Origin: JACZWL01 sp046756445
GTDB lineage: Bacteria > Pseudomonadota > Gammaproteobacteria > Steroidobacterales > Woeseiaceae
Assembly (NCBI GenBank): GCA_046756445.1
Contig: JBHHWI010000032.1
Coordinates: 1-26,755, forward strand
Direction of reading: 5' to 3'
DNA length: 26,755 nucleotides
Made by a program: the position numbers and the translations under genes. Below the pieces are notes generated by a model, which saw only the letters and a list, made by a program, of their open reading frames with translations, was not told the DNA's origin and did not search any database. Each line of letters opens with the position of its first letter. Within the stretch, counting starts at the first letter, position 1. Positions 18,389-25,766 of this stretch are shown in pieces.

Positions 18389-19312
18389 TTATGCGGTTCC
18401 GGTCTGCGCGGCTTTGACGCTTGCGAGCATCGGGAAGCCCAATGCCTCGCGGCTCGCGTAGTAGGCTTCGGCGACGGCCTTGGCCAGGTCCCTGACGCGC
18501 AGAATGAAGCGCTGCCGCTCACTGACCGATATCGCCTGGCGCGCGTCAAGCAGATTGAAAGTATGCGAGGCGGTCAGCATTTGCTCGTAGGCGGGCAGTG
18601 CGAGGTTGAGCGCGATCAGCCGCTGGCATTCAGTTTCGGCCAAGTCGAATGCATTGAAGAGCGAGTCGATATCGGCCTGTTCGAAGTTGTAGGTCGACTG
18701 TTCTACCTCATTCTGGTGATAAACGTCGCGGTAGCTGATGCGGCCGAGCGGCCCGTCGGTCCAGACGATGTCGAAAATACTCTCTACGTCCTGCAAATAC
18801 ATCGCCAGACGCTCAAGACCATAGGTCAGCTCACCGGTTACCGGGCGGCACTCGAGTCCACCGACCTGCTGGAAATAGGTGAACTGGGTGATCTCCATGC
18901 CATTCAGCCAGACCTCCCAGCCGAGTCCCCAGGCGCCGAGCGTCGGCGACTCCCAGTTGTCCTCGACGAAGCGAATATCGTGGACCGTGGGATCGATGCC
19001 GATGGCCGTCAGCGAACCGAGATAGATGTCCTGAAAACCCTCCGGAGAAGGCTTGATGACCACCTGGTACTGGTAATAGTGCTGCAGCCGGAACGGGTTA
19101 TCGCCGTACCGGCCGTCGGTGGGGCGGCGTGACGGCTGCACATAGGCGGAACTCCAGGGCTCCGGCCCGATGGCGCGCAAGAACGTGGCCGGATGAAACG
19201 TGCCGGCCCCCATTTGCATGTCATAGGGCTGAGCAATGACACAACCTTGCTTCGCCCAGAATTGCTGTAGCGCCAGGATCAGGTCCTGAAAGGTCAGCCG
19301 GTCGTTTTGCAT
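18389..19312 (-). CDS. glyQ: Glycine--tRNA ligase alpha subunit
   Basis: Catalytic subunit of tetrameric glycyl-tRNA synthetase, forming glycyl-adenylate and charging tRNA-Gly with GlyS. ATG at 19312 gives MQNDRLTFQDLILALQQFW (307 residues), with AGGA eight bases upstream; an in-frame TTG one codon earlier is unlikely. The class II core is evident: GAGTFHPATFLRAIGPEPW, YVQPSRRPTDGRYGDNPFR, and the TGELTYGLERLAMYLQDV segment. It is divergent from glnA across a 270-bp regulatory gap. A TATACT on the minus strand (19347-19342) could be its -10, but no convincing -35 was found. Confidence 0.98.
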   Translation of the reverse strand: MQNDRLTFQDLILALQQFWAKQGCVIAQPYDMQMGAGTFHPATFLRAIGPEPWSSAYVQPSRRPTDGRYGDNPFRLQHYYQYQVVIKPSPEGFQDIYLGSLTAIGIDPTVHDIRFVEDNWESPTLGAWGLGWEVWLNGMEITQFTYFQQVGGLECRPVTGELTYGLERLAMYLQDVESIFDIVWTDGPLGRISYRDVYHQNEVEQSTYNFEQADIDSLFNAFDLAETECQRLIALNLALPAYEQMLTASHTFNLLDARQAISVSERQRFILRVRDLAKAVAEAYYASREALGFPMLASVKAAQTGTA

Positions 19313-19415
19313 CAATGATCCTGGTGCCTGAAGTGGCGCGCAGTATAACCAAGATCAATGTCTTTAGCCGATGGGCGATGAGCCTGCGCCCGGACCAGTG
19401 CAGAGCGCCGCCAAA

Positions 19416-19432
19416 TGCACTAGACTGGTGCG
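19416..19432. promoter_or_regulatory. NtrC enhancer site 1 of glnA
   Basis: TGCACTAGACTGGTGCG matches the NtrC dyad TGCACCA-N3-TGGTGCA closely (six-base half sites GCACTA and TGGTGC). The centre lies about 127 bp upstream of the predicted sigma-54 start. Confidence 0.85.
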
Positions 19433-19446
19433 TTGGGGACACAGCC

Positions 19447-19463
19447 CGCACTAATTTGGTGCA
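19447..19463. promoter_or_regulatory. NtrC enhancer site 2 of glnA
   Basis: CGCACTAATTTGGTGCA has the same half sites GCACTA and TGGTGC with a 3-bp spacer. It is 31 bp, three helical turns, from site 1, so two NtrC dimers would bind on the same DNA face, as in the enteric glnA enhancer. Confidence 0.87.
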
Positions 19464-19497
19464 AACACGGCGCCGGGAAAATCTGAAATTTATTAAT

Positions 19498-19510
19498 AAT
19501 CAATGACTTA
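19498..19510 (+). promoter_or_regulatory. IHF-binding site between enhancer and promoter
   Basis: AATCAATGACTTA matches the IHF core consensus WATCAANNNNTTR at every defined position, and is preceded by an A/T-rich run (19487-19500) as at good IHF sites. Its place between the NtrC sites and the -24 element suits DNA bending that brings NtrC to the polymerase. Confidence 0.65.
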
Positions 19511-19525
19511 AGGCCCGCTGCGCAA

Positions 19526-19541
19526 TGGCATGCTTCCTGCA
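19526..19541 (+). promoter_or_regulatory. Sigma-54 (-24/-12) promoter of glnA
   Basis: TGGCATGCTTCCTGCA aligns to TGGCACGNNNNTTGCW with the invariant GG and GC exactly 10 bp apart and two mismatches. Transcription would start near 19551, about 35 bases before the glnA ATG. Confidence 0.85.
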
Positions 19542-19585
19542 CGACTGGCAGCATCCGTGATTTTTTGAAACTGGAGGAGTGATTC

Positions 19586-20995
19586 ATGAAAGCTACTGAG
19601 GTCCTCGGCCTCATAAAGGACAACGAGGTGAAATTCATCGATTTCCGGTTTACCGACACCAAGGGCAAGGAGCAGCACGTTACCGTGCCATCCCGGGTAG
19701 CCGATGAAGATCTTTTTGAGGAAGGCAAGATGTTCGACGGCTCGTCGATCGCCGGATGGAAGGGCATTAACGAATCCGACATGATTCTGCTGCCGGACCC
19801 GGCGTCCGCCGTTATCGATGTGTTCTCCGAAGATACGACGTTGAATCTCCGGTGCAACGTAATCGAACCGTCAACGATGCAGGGCTATGACAGGTGTCCG
19901 CGGTCGCTGGCGGAGCGCGCCGAGGCTTATCTGAAGTCGTCGGGCATCGCCGATGACGCTTACTTTGGTCCCGAAAACGAATTCTTCGTATTCGATGACG
20001 TGCGCTGGGATGACACGATGCAAGGCGCTTTCTATTCGGTCGATTCGAGCGAAGGCGCCTGGAACACGAGCCGAAGCTACGAAGACAGCAATACCGGCCA
20101 CAGGCCCACCGTCAAGGGGGGCTACTTTCCTGTGCCGCCGGTCGACTCGCTGCATGACATTCGTTCGGCGATGTGTCTTGCCCTGGAAGAGCTCGGTCTG
20201 GAGACAGAGGTTCATCACCACGAGGTTGCGACCGCAGGACAGGGCGAAATCGGGGTCAAGTTCAACGCCCTGGTCCGAAAAGCGGACGAGGTGCAGATCC
20301 TGAAATACGTCGTTCACAACGTCGCGCACAGCTACGGCAAGACCGCGACCTTCATGCCCAAGCCGCTGGTCAACGACAACGGCAACGGCATGCATGTGCA
20401 TCAGTCGCTGGTCAAGGGCGGTGTGAATCTGTTTGCGGGTGACGGCTACGCCGGTCTGTCCGATACCGCGCTTTACTACATCGGCGGCATCATCACGCAT
20501 GCGAAAGCGCTGAACGCGTTCACAAACCCGTCGACCAACAGCTACAAGCGACTCGTACCGGGATTTGAGGCGCCGACAATACTCGCTTATTCGGCGAGGA
20601 ACCGGTCCGCCTCGATTCGGGTTCCGTACGATGCGAACCCGAAGGGGCGGCGACTGGAGATCCGCTTTCCCGATTCGATGGCAAACCCGTATCTCGCATT
20701 CTCCGCGATGCTCATGGCGGGCGTCGACGGCATCAGGAACAGGATTCATCCGGGCGATCCACTGGACAAGGATCTCTATGACCTGCCGCCTGAGGAGGAA
20801 AAGGACCTGAAGCTCGTCGCGTTCTCGCTGGACGAGGCCCTGGAGGCGCTCGATGCCGACCGTGAATTCCTGAAGGCCGGCGACGTGTTCAGCGATAACC
20901 TGATCGACGCCTACATGGACCTGAAATGGGAAAACGTGACCAGGCTGCGAATGACCACCCACCCGGTGGAATTCGATATGTATTACAGCCTGTAG
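19586..20995 (+). CDS. glnA: Glutamine synthetase, type I (GSI-beta)
   Basis: Makes glutamine from glutamate, ammonia and ATP; central enzyme of ammonium assimilation, a cytoplasmic dodecamer. 469 residues, identical in length to enteric GlnA. ATG at 19586 follows GGAGGAG at ideal spacing. Family motifs: KGEQQH-like KGKEQHVTVPS, MFDGSSIAGW, FGPENEFFVFD, NGNGMHVHQS, NPSTNSYKRLVPGFEAP, and the adenylylation site KDLYDLPPEE with Tyr398. That site marks the GSI-beta class, controlled by GlnE adenylyltransferase. Transcription is set up for NtrC and sigma-54, and ntrB and ntrC lie downstream on the same strand. Confidence 0.98.
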   Translation: MKATEVLGLIKDNEVKFIDFRFTDTKGKEQHVTVPSRVADEDLFEEGKMFDGSSIAGWKGINESDMILLPDPASAVIDVFSEDTTLNLRCNVIEPSTMQGYDRCPRSLAERAEAYLKSSGIADDAYFGPENEFFVFDDVRWDDTMQGAFYSVDSSEGAWNTSRSYEDSNTGHRPTVKGGYFPVPPVDSLHDIRSAMCLALEELGLETEVHHHEVATAGQGEIGVKFNALVRKADEVQILKYVVHNVAHSYGKTATFMPKPLVNDNGNGMHVHQSLVKGGVNLFAGDGYAGLSDTALYYIGGIITHAKALNAFTNPSTNSYKRLVPGFEAPTILAYSARNRSASIRVPYDANPKGRRLEIRFPDSMANPYLAFSAMLMAGVDGIRNRIHPGDPLDKDLYDLPPEEEKDLKLVAFSLDEALEALDADREFLKAGDVFSDNLIDAYMDLKWENVTRLRMTTHPVEFDMYYSL

Positions 20996-21012
20996 GGGAC
21001 AAAAAGTGTGAA

Positions 21013-21035
21013 CCGGGCGGCATTTTGCCGCCCGG
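21013..21035 (+). terminator. Hairpin after glnA, possible partial terminator
   Basis: CCGGGCGGC (21013-21021) and GCCGCCCGG (21027-21035) form a perfect 9-bp GC-rich stem with a 5-base loop (ATTTT), 18 bp after the glnA stop. No T-run follows, so it may stabilise the glnA mRNA end or reduce read-through into the downstream genes rather than act as a complete intrinsic terminator. Confidence 0.5.
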
Positions 21036-21075
21036 CCGCTGGCCCCGGCACGGAGACCGCTGCTATGCTAAACCC

Positions 21076-21597
21076 ATGGTTATGCGACTTTTTATCGCCA
21101 TCTCGATCGCATTCCTCGCAGGACCGGTCCTGGGGGAGGCTTATCGCTGGGTGGACGAAGAGGGGATTGTGCACTACACGGACAAGCCCACACCGGGCGC
21201 CGAACGGATCGAGCTGCCCAGCGATAATCGAGTCCCGGCCAGGCGGGCCGTCGCCGCCCCGGCAACGCCGACGCGGGATGCCGGCACCGGTCAATTCAAA
21301 TACGAACGGCTCGAGGTTGCCTCACCGGCAGCCGAAGAAACGCTGTGGAACATAGAAGGCGTACTCAACGTGACGCTGAACCTGCGCCCGGGACTGCAGG
21401 CGGGCCACCGGCTGCGCGTGTATTTCGACGGCAATCCGCAAATGGTTGCCGACACGTCGTTCCAGCTTCAGGAGGTCTGGCGCGGCGCGCACAACCTTCA
21501 GGCGGAGGTCGTGGACGGGACCGGCAAACTGATGATTCGCAGCGCGCCGAACCGGTTCTACGTGCAGCAAAACACGGTCATAAGAAACGCCAACTAG
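21076..21597 (+). CDS. DUF4124 domain-containing exported protein
   Basis: Predicted periplasmic or envelope protein of unknown function. From ATG at 21076 (or the ATG two codons on, 21082) it has about 173 residues and begins with a typical signal peptide (MRLFIAISIAFLAGPVLGEA). The mature part opens with the DUF4124 motif YRWVDEEGIVHYTDKP, common in gammaproteobacteria. The C-terminal part (about residues 80-170) looks beta-rich (LRVYFDGNPQMVADTSFQLQ) and could be an Ig-like fold. The open frame reaches further upstream into glnA, but the hairpin and lack of conservation argue against that start. It sits between glnA and ntrB, a place where such small proteins occur in several relatives; a role in nitrogen control is not shown. 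Confidence 0.85.
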   Translation: MVMRLFIAISIAFLAGPVLGEAYRWVDEEGIVHYTDKPTPGAERIELPSDNRVPARRAVAAPATPTRDAGTGQFKYERLEVASPAAEETLWNIEGVLNVTLNLRPGLQAGHRLRVYFDGNPQMVADTSFQLQEVWRGAHNLQAEVVDGTGKLMIRSAPNRFYVQQNTVIRNAN

Positions 21598-21641
21598 ACG
21601 GGCCGCCGCCGGACGGCATATTCGCGGCGCTGAACACCGGC

Positions 21642-22649
21642 GTGGCGCTTCTCGATCAGAATCTGCTGATCACCGAGATCAACCCCGCCGCCGAGAGCCT
21701 GCTGGGTATCAGCCGGGACAGGGCGCGCGGACAACCGCTGTTGAAACTCGTCGATGACGATGTCGAAATCCGGGACATCCTCTGTCGCGCCCTGAACGCC
21801 GGGCAGACCTATGCGACCGAGACCCGCCTCGGGCCGACCGAAGTGCACACGGAGGACCGCATCGTCGATTTCCGGGCAGTCTCGATAGAGGACGCAGAGC
21901 TGAGTGCGTGCCTGCTGGTCGAAATGGTCGATGTCACGCGCCGCTCGAAGATCAACCGCGAGAATGCGCTGCTCGTCCAGCACGGCGCAGGGCGGCAGAT
22001 GATTCGCCAGCTGGCGCATGAAATCAAAAACCCGCTCGGCGGCATCCGCGGCGCCGCGCAGCTGCTCGGCAAGCAGCTCCGATCGGACGAGCTGAAGGAA
22101 TACACGAGCGTGGTCATCAGCGAGGCGGACCGCCTCGCCGGTCTCGTAGACACGCTACTCGGCCCCGGCGGGCCACCCAATAAACAGCCGTGCAATGTCC
22201 ATGAACTGCTGGAATACGTCGTGTGCCTGATCCAGGCGGAAGCCGGCGATGAGCTCGAGATCCGGCGCGATTATGACCCGGGCCTGCCATTGATGGAGCT
22301 GGATCGCGATCAGCTGGTTCAGGCAATTCTCAACGTCGTGCGAAACGCCGTCTGTGCCTTGGGCGGGCAGGGCAACATCATCCTGCGTAGCCGCGCCGTC
22401 ATGAATTTCACGATCGGAGATACCCGGCACAAGGCGATCGCCAGCATCGAAATCGAGGATGACGGCCCGGGCATACCGCCCGATTTGCAGGACTCGGTTT
22501 TCTATCCTCTCGTCACCAACAGGCTGGACGGCACGGGCCTCGGGCTCCCTGTGGCGCAGGAACTGATCAGCCGCCACGACGGACTGATCGAGTTCGACAG
22601 CCGTCCGGGACGGACGGTATTTTTCCTCAGGATTCCGCTTCATGGCTGA
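21642..22649 (+). CDS. glnL: Nitrogen regulation sensor kinase NtrB (GlnL)
   Basis: Cytoplasmic histidine kinase that phosphorylates or dephosphorylates NtrC according to PII state. Domains in order: PAS (IFAALNTGVALLDQNLLITEINPAAESLLG onward), dimerisation/phosphoacceptor box RQLAHEIKNPLGG (His at 22017), and the HATPase domain with NVVRNAVCAL, DDGPGIPP and GTGLGLPVAQEL. GTG at 21642 is the first ATG/GTG/TTG start in frame, but it falls inside the first strand of the PAS domain and has no Shine-Dalgarno. Homology begins at least six codons earlier (IFAALN, from about 21618), and the frame is open back into the DUF4124 gene. A CTG at 21630 or another unusual start is possible. The stop overlaps ntrC by 8 bp. 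Confidence 0.93.
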   Translation: MALLDQNLLITEINPAAESLLGISRDRARGQPLLKLVDDDVEIRDILCRALNAGQTYATETRLGPTEVHTEDRIVDFRAVSIEDAELSACLLVEMVDVTRRSKINRENALLVQHGAGRQMIRQLAHEIKNPLGGIRGAAQLLGKQLRSDELKEYTSVVISEADRLAGLVDTLLGPGGPPNKQPCNVHELLEYVVCLIQAEAGDELEIRRDYDPGLPLMELDRDQLVQAILNVVRNAVCALGGQGNIILRSRAVMNFTIGDTRHKAIASIEIEDDGPGIPPDLQDSVFYPLVTNRLDGTGLGLPVAQELISRHDGLIEFDSRPGRTVFFLRIPLHG

Positions 22650-24048
22650 CAACGCGCTGAATGTGTGGGTGGTCGACGACGATCAGTCGGTGCGCTGGGT
22701 GCTCGAGAAAGCGCTGCGTCAGGCCGGCATGGAAGCGCGGAGTTTCGATCGCGCGGAGCACCTGCTCGAGGCGATAAGCCGCGAAAGCCCGGACGTTCTC
22801 ATCACCGACGTGCGCATGCCCGGAATGGACGGCATCGCGCTTCTGGATCGCCTCAGCCGCAGCTGTCCCGACCTGCCGATCATCGTCATTACCGCACATG
22901 CGGATCTGGATCACGCGGTCGCCGCCTATCAGGGCGGCGCATTCGAGTACCTGCCCAAGCCGTTCGATCTCGACGAGGCGATCGAGCTGGTGCGAAAGGC
23001 CGCGCGCAACAATGGCAGGGCAATCTCGCATAGTGACGCGAAGGGAGAGCAGTATATGCCGGCCCTGATCGGCAAAGCGCCGGCGATGCAGGAAGTCTTC
23101 CGTTCGATCGGCCGCCTGGCGGGTTCAAGCATGACGGTACTGATCACGGGCGAATCGGGTACCGGCAAGGAGCTCGTTGCCCGCGCGCTGCATCAGCACA
23201 GCCCGAGGGCAGATAAGCCATTCGTCGCACTCAATACTTCTGCGATTGCATCGGAGCTCCTGGAATCCGAGCTGTTCGGTCACGAGCGGGGAGCATTTAC
23301 CGGTGCAGACGCGCGCCGCATCGGCCGCTTCGAGCAAGCCGATGGCGGCACGCTGTTCCTCGATGAGATCGGCGACATGTCACCGGCATTGCAGACGCGA
23401 CTTCTGCGCGTGCTTGCCGAGAGCGAGTTCTACCGGGTCGGCGGACAGGCCTCGGTTCTGGTCGACGTCAGGGTCATTGCCGCGACGAATCAGGATCTCG
23501 CGCGAGCCGTCCGGGAACACCGTTTCCGGGAAGACCTGTTCCACCGGCTCAACGTCATCCGGATCAATACACCGCCGCTGCGCCAGCGACGGCAGGACAT
23601 ACCGCTTCTTCTCGACCATTTCCTTGCAGATGCGGCCGAAGAACTCGGTACACCGGCGAAGACGATCAACCCGGAGGCGACTGAAATCCTGCAGGCGTAC
23701 GACTGGCCGGGCAACGTGCGCCAGCTCGTCAACGCGACACGCCGCCTTACCGTAACAGCCCCGGGCGGCGTCATCGGCGCCCCCGACATTCCGCAGGATC
23801 TCGGCGGTCAGGCATCGGCCGGAGGCGCCGGTAAAGAGTGGACCCAGAGCCTCGCGTACTGGGCCGAACAGCAACTGAGCAGTCGGGAGAGCGGTCCACT
23901 CCTGGAGTCAGCTCTGCCGGATTTCGAACGCACGCTGATCCGAATAGCGCTCAATCGGGCGAAAGGGCGCCGCCAGGATGCAGCAAAACTCCTCGGCTGG
24001 GGCCGAAACACGCTGACGCGCAAGATCAGGAGCCTCGAACTGGATTGA
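22642..24048 (+). CDS. glnG: Nitrogen regulation response regulator NtrC (GlnG)
   Basis: Sigma-54 enhancer-binding activator phosphorylated by NtrB; the likely user of the two sites upstream of glnA. 468 residues from ATG at 22642, inside the end of ntrB. The receiver domain has the acidic pocket VVDDDQS and phosphoacceptor Asp56 (LITDVRMPG). The AAA+ domain has Walker A GESGTGKE (170-177), the sigma-54 contact loop GAFTGA (217-222), Walker B GGTLFLDEIGD, and the R-finger region. The C-terminal Fis-type helix-turn-helix reads GRRQDAAKLLGWGRNTLTRKIRSL. All parts are present at the usual length. Overlap with ntrB suggests coupled translation. Confidence 0.97.
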   Translation: MADNALNVWVVDDDQSVRWVLEKALRQAGMEARSFDRAEHLLEAISRESPDVLITDVRMPGMDGIALLDRLSRSCPDLPIIVITAHADLDHAVAAYQGGAFEYLPKPFDLDEAIELVRKAARNNGRAISHSDAKGEQYMPALIGKAPAMQEVFRSIGRLAGSSMTVLITGESGTGKELVARALHQHSPRADKPFVALNTSAIASELLESELFGHERGAFTGADARRIGRFEQADGGTLFLDEIGDMSPALQTRLLRVLAESEFYRVGGQASVLVDVRVIAATNQDLARAVREHRFREDLFHRLNVIRINTPPLRQRRQDIPLLLDHFLADAAEELGTPAKTINPEATEILQAYDWPGNVRQLVNATRRLTVTAPGGVIGAPDIPQDLGGQASAGGAGKEWTQSLAYWAEQQLSSRESGPLLESALPDFERTLIRIALNRAKGRRQDAAKLLGWGRNTLTRKIRSLELD

Positions 24049-24073
24049 CGGCTACCGGTCGGGACGGGCGAAA

Positions 24074-25021
24074 TCAAACGCAAAGCGAGCCGACGAGTTC
24101 GTTTACCGACCGAATGCCGTGGCGAGTCAGGTAATCCGCGACGCCGGTGTTGATCTTGGGACAGAGGAGCGGATCGTAGAAGAGAGCGGTGCCGATGCCG
24201 ATTGTTGTCGATCCGGCGATGATGAATTCCAATGAGTCTTTGACTGTCGTGATACCGCCCTGGCCGATGATCGGTATGTTTTGCGGTCCGGCGACGTCAT
24301 AGACCTGGTGCACTTTTAAAAGGGCAATCGGTTTTATTGCGGGCCCCGACAGGCCGCCTTTGACGTTTCCGATAACGGGTTTGCGTTCTTCCGTGTCTAT
24401 CGCCATTCCCGAGATCGTGTTGATGGCGGCGAGGCCGTCTGCGCCTGCCTCGATGCAGAGGCGCGCGTTTTCCCTTATGTCGGTCTGGTTCGGAGACAGC
24501 TTGGCAATGATGGGTTTGCTCGTTGCCTTGCGGCAGGCATCGACGACTTTTGCCGACATGTCGGGATAATTGCCGAAGGAGACGCCTCCTTCGGCGATGT
24601 TGGGACAGGAGATATTGATTTCGATCGCGTCGATCGGCGAGTCATCGAATCGTTTCGTGACGTGGGCATAGTCCTCGATCGTCGATCCACACACGTTGGC
24701 GATGAATCGAGTCTCGCTGAAGTCCAGTGATGGTAAAATCTCGTCCACCACCTTGTCGACACCGGGGTTTTGCAGGCCGATCGAATTGAGCATGCCCATC
24801 GGCGTCTCGCAGACCCTGTGCGGCGGGTTGCCGAGCCGCGGCCCTCTGGTGGTCCCCTTCAGGACGATCGCGCCGACATCGCGATTGGAAAAGCCTTCCA
24901 GGCGCGTGTATTCCTCGCCGAAGCCGACGCAGCCCGATAACAAGACGATCGGCGAGGAAAGCGTCAGGCCGCAGAACTCGATGCTTAGGGGACTGTCCTC
25001 AGGATTAAGGGCAAGGGCCAT
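24074..25021 (-). CDS. pyrD: Dihydroorotate dehydrogenase, class 1B-type catalytic subunit
   Basis: FMN-containing TIM-barrel enzyme of pyrimidine synthesis, oxidising dihydroorotate to orotate. 315 residues, cytosolic, with no N-terminal membrane helix. The sequence follows the class 1 family throughout: SGCVGFGEEY, LKGTTRGPRLGNP, NSIGLQNPG (79-87), EINISCPN with catalytic Cys139, and NVKGGLSGPAIKPIAL. It is closest, from memory, to the 1B subunit (PyrDB) of Gram-positive bacteria, which pairs with the FAD/FeS protein PyrK. No pyrK is in the window. Most gammaproteobacteria use the membrane-bound class 2 enzyme. It ends 25 bp from convergent ntrC and starts 17 bp from divergent trmL. A related barrel enzyme such as a dihydropyrimidine dehydrogenase subunit is less likely. 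Confidence 0.85.
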   Translation of the reverse strand: MALALNPEDSPLSIEFCGLTLSSPIVLLSGCVGFGEEYTRLEGFSNRDVGAIVLKGTTRGPRLGNPPHRVCETPMGMLNSIGLQNPGVDKVVDEILPSLDFSETRFIANVCGSTIEDYAHVTKRFDDSPIDAIEINISCPNIAEGGVSFGNYPDMSAKVVDACRKATSKPIIAKLSPNQTDIRENARLCIEAGADGLAAINTISGMAIDTEERKPVIGNVKGGLSGPAIKPIALLKVHQVYDVAGPQNIPIIGQGGITTVKDSLEFIIAGSTTIGIGTALFYDPLLCPKINTGVADYLTRHGIRSVNELVGSLCV

Positions 25022-25038
25022 GTATCTGAATACTGTTC

Positions 25039-25524
25039 ATGGAGTTTACAATCACGAGGGTGTTCACCCTGATTCTCTATCAGCCGGAAATACCCCCGAA
25101 TACCGGCAACATCATACGCCTTTGCGCCAATACCGGCACAAAGCTGCACCTCGTCAGGCCTTTGGGTTTCGAGCTCGACGAGCCGCGGCTAAAGCGCGCC
25201 GGGCTCGACTATCGCGAATTCGCGGAAGTCGAGACGCACGACAGCCTTGATGACTGTCTGTCAAGAATTGCTCCGAGAAAGCTCTATGCGCTGAGCACGC
25301 GGGGGGTGACTGAACATGCGGCCCCGGAGTTCCAAGCCGGGGACGCTTTCCTGTTCGGCCCGGAAACGCGCGGCTTGCCCGCGGACATCCTCGGGTCGCT
25401 TCCCGCGGAGCAACGTTTGCGCATCCCGATGCGCGAGGACAGCCGCAGCCTGAACCTGTCAAACGCAGCGGCTATCGTCATCTACGAGGCGTGGAGACAG
25501 CTGGATTTCGAAGCCGGGCGATAA
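25039..25524 (+). CDS. trmL: tRNA (cytidine(34)-2'-O)-methyltransferase TrmL
   Basis: SPOUT-family enzyme methylating the wobble ribose of leucine tRNAs. 161 residues from ATG at 25039. Family motifs are very clear: LYQPEIPPNTGNIIRLCANTG, RAGLDYREF, FGPETRGLP and the knot segment RIPMREDSRSLNLSNAAAIVIYEAWRQL. An in-frame GTG at 25060 (VFTLILYQPE) would match the shorter family N-terminus better, and neither start has a clear Shine-Dalgarno. The gene is divergent from pyrD with only 17 bp between starts, and its last 47 bp overlap a small minus-strand frame. Confidence 0.97.
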   Translation: MEFTITRVFTLILYQPEIPPNTGNIIRLCANTGTKLHLVRPLGFELDEPRLKRAGLDYREFAEVETHDSLDDCLSRIAPRKLYALSTRGVTEHAAPEFQAGDAFLFGPETRGLPADILGSLPAEQRLRIPMREDSRSLNLSNAAAIVIYEAWRQLDFEAGR

Positions 25525-25741
25525 GAGCGAACACGACGAGCAGCAATACGAGCCAATACGCTTTGTGGTTCATCAGAAAGCTCAATGCCGTCTCGCTGCG
25601 ATGACCATCATAAAAATGCACGGATGCGGACAACGCACCGGAGAGCAGGGCAAAGGCGCTGAGGACAAGCGCTGATTGCGATGCTCTGAAAGTAAGCCAG
25701 GCTCCGACGGCTCCGGCAACGAGGGCGACAAGCAACGACAC
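25478..25741 (-). CDS. Small hypothetical membrane protein
   Basis: 87 residues from GTG at 25741. Three hydrophobic stretches (about 2-18, 25-40 and 60-75) suggest three membrane helices, ending in a basic cytoplasmic tail (RLRNPAVSTPRR). No family recognised. It starts 25 bp after the gpsA stop on the same strand and could be co-transcribed with gpsA. No Shine-Dalgarno is visible before the GTG. The frame is open further upstream (RRRIDTLYS before the GTG), with only a CTG as extra start. Its last 47 bp run antisense to the end of trmL. The clear membrane pattern in a stretch otherwise empty of genes supports it being real. Confidence 0.55.
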   Translation of the reverse strand: MSLLVALVAGAVGAWLTFRASQSALVLSAFALLSGALSASVHFYDGHRSETALSFLMNHKAYWLVLLLVVFALIARLRNPAVSTPRR

Positions 25742-25766
25742 TGAATACAGGGTATCGATTCTGCGC

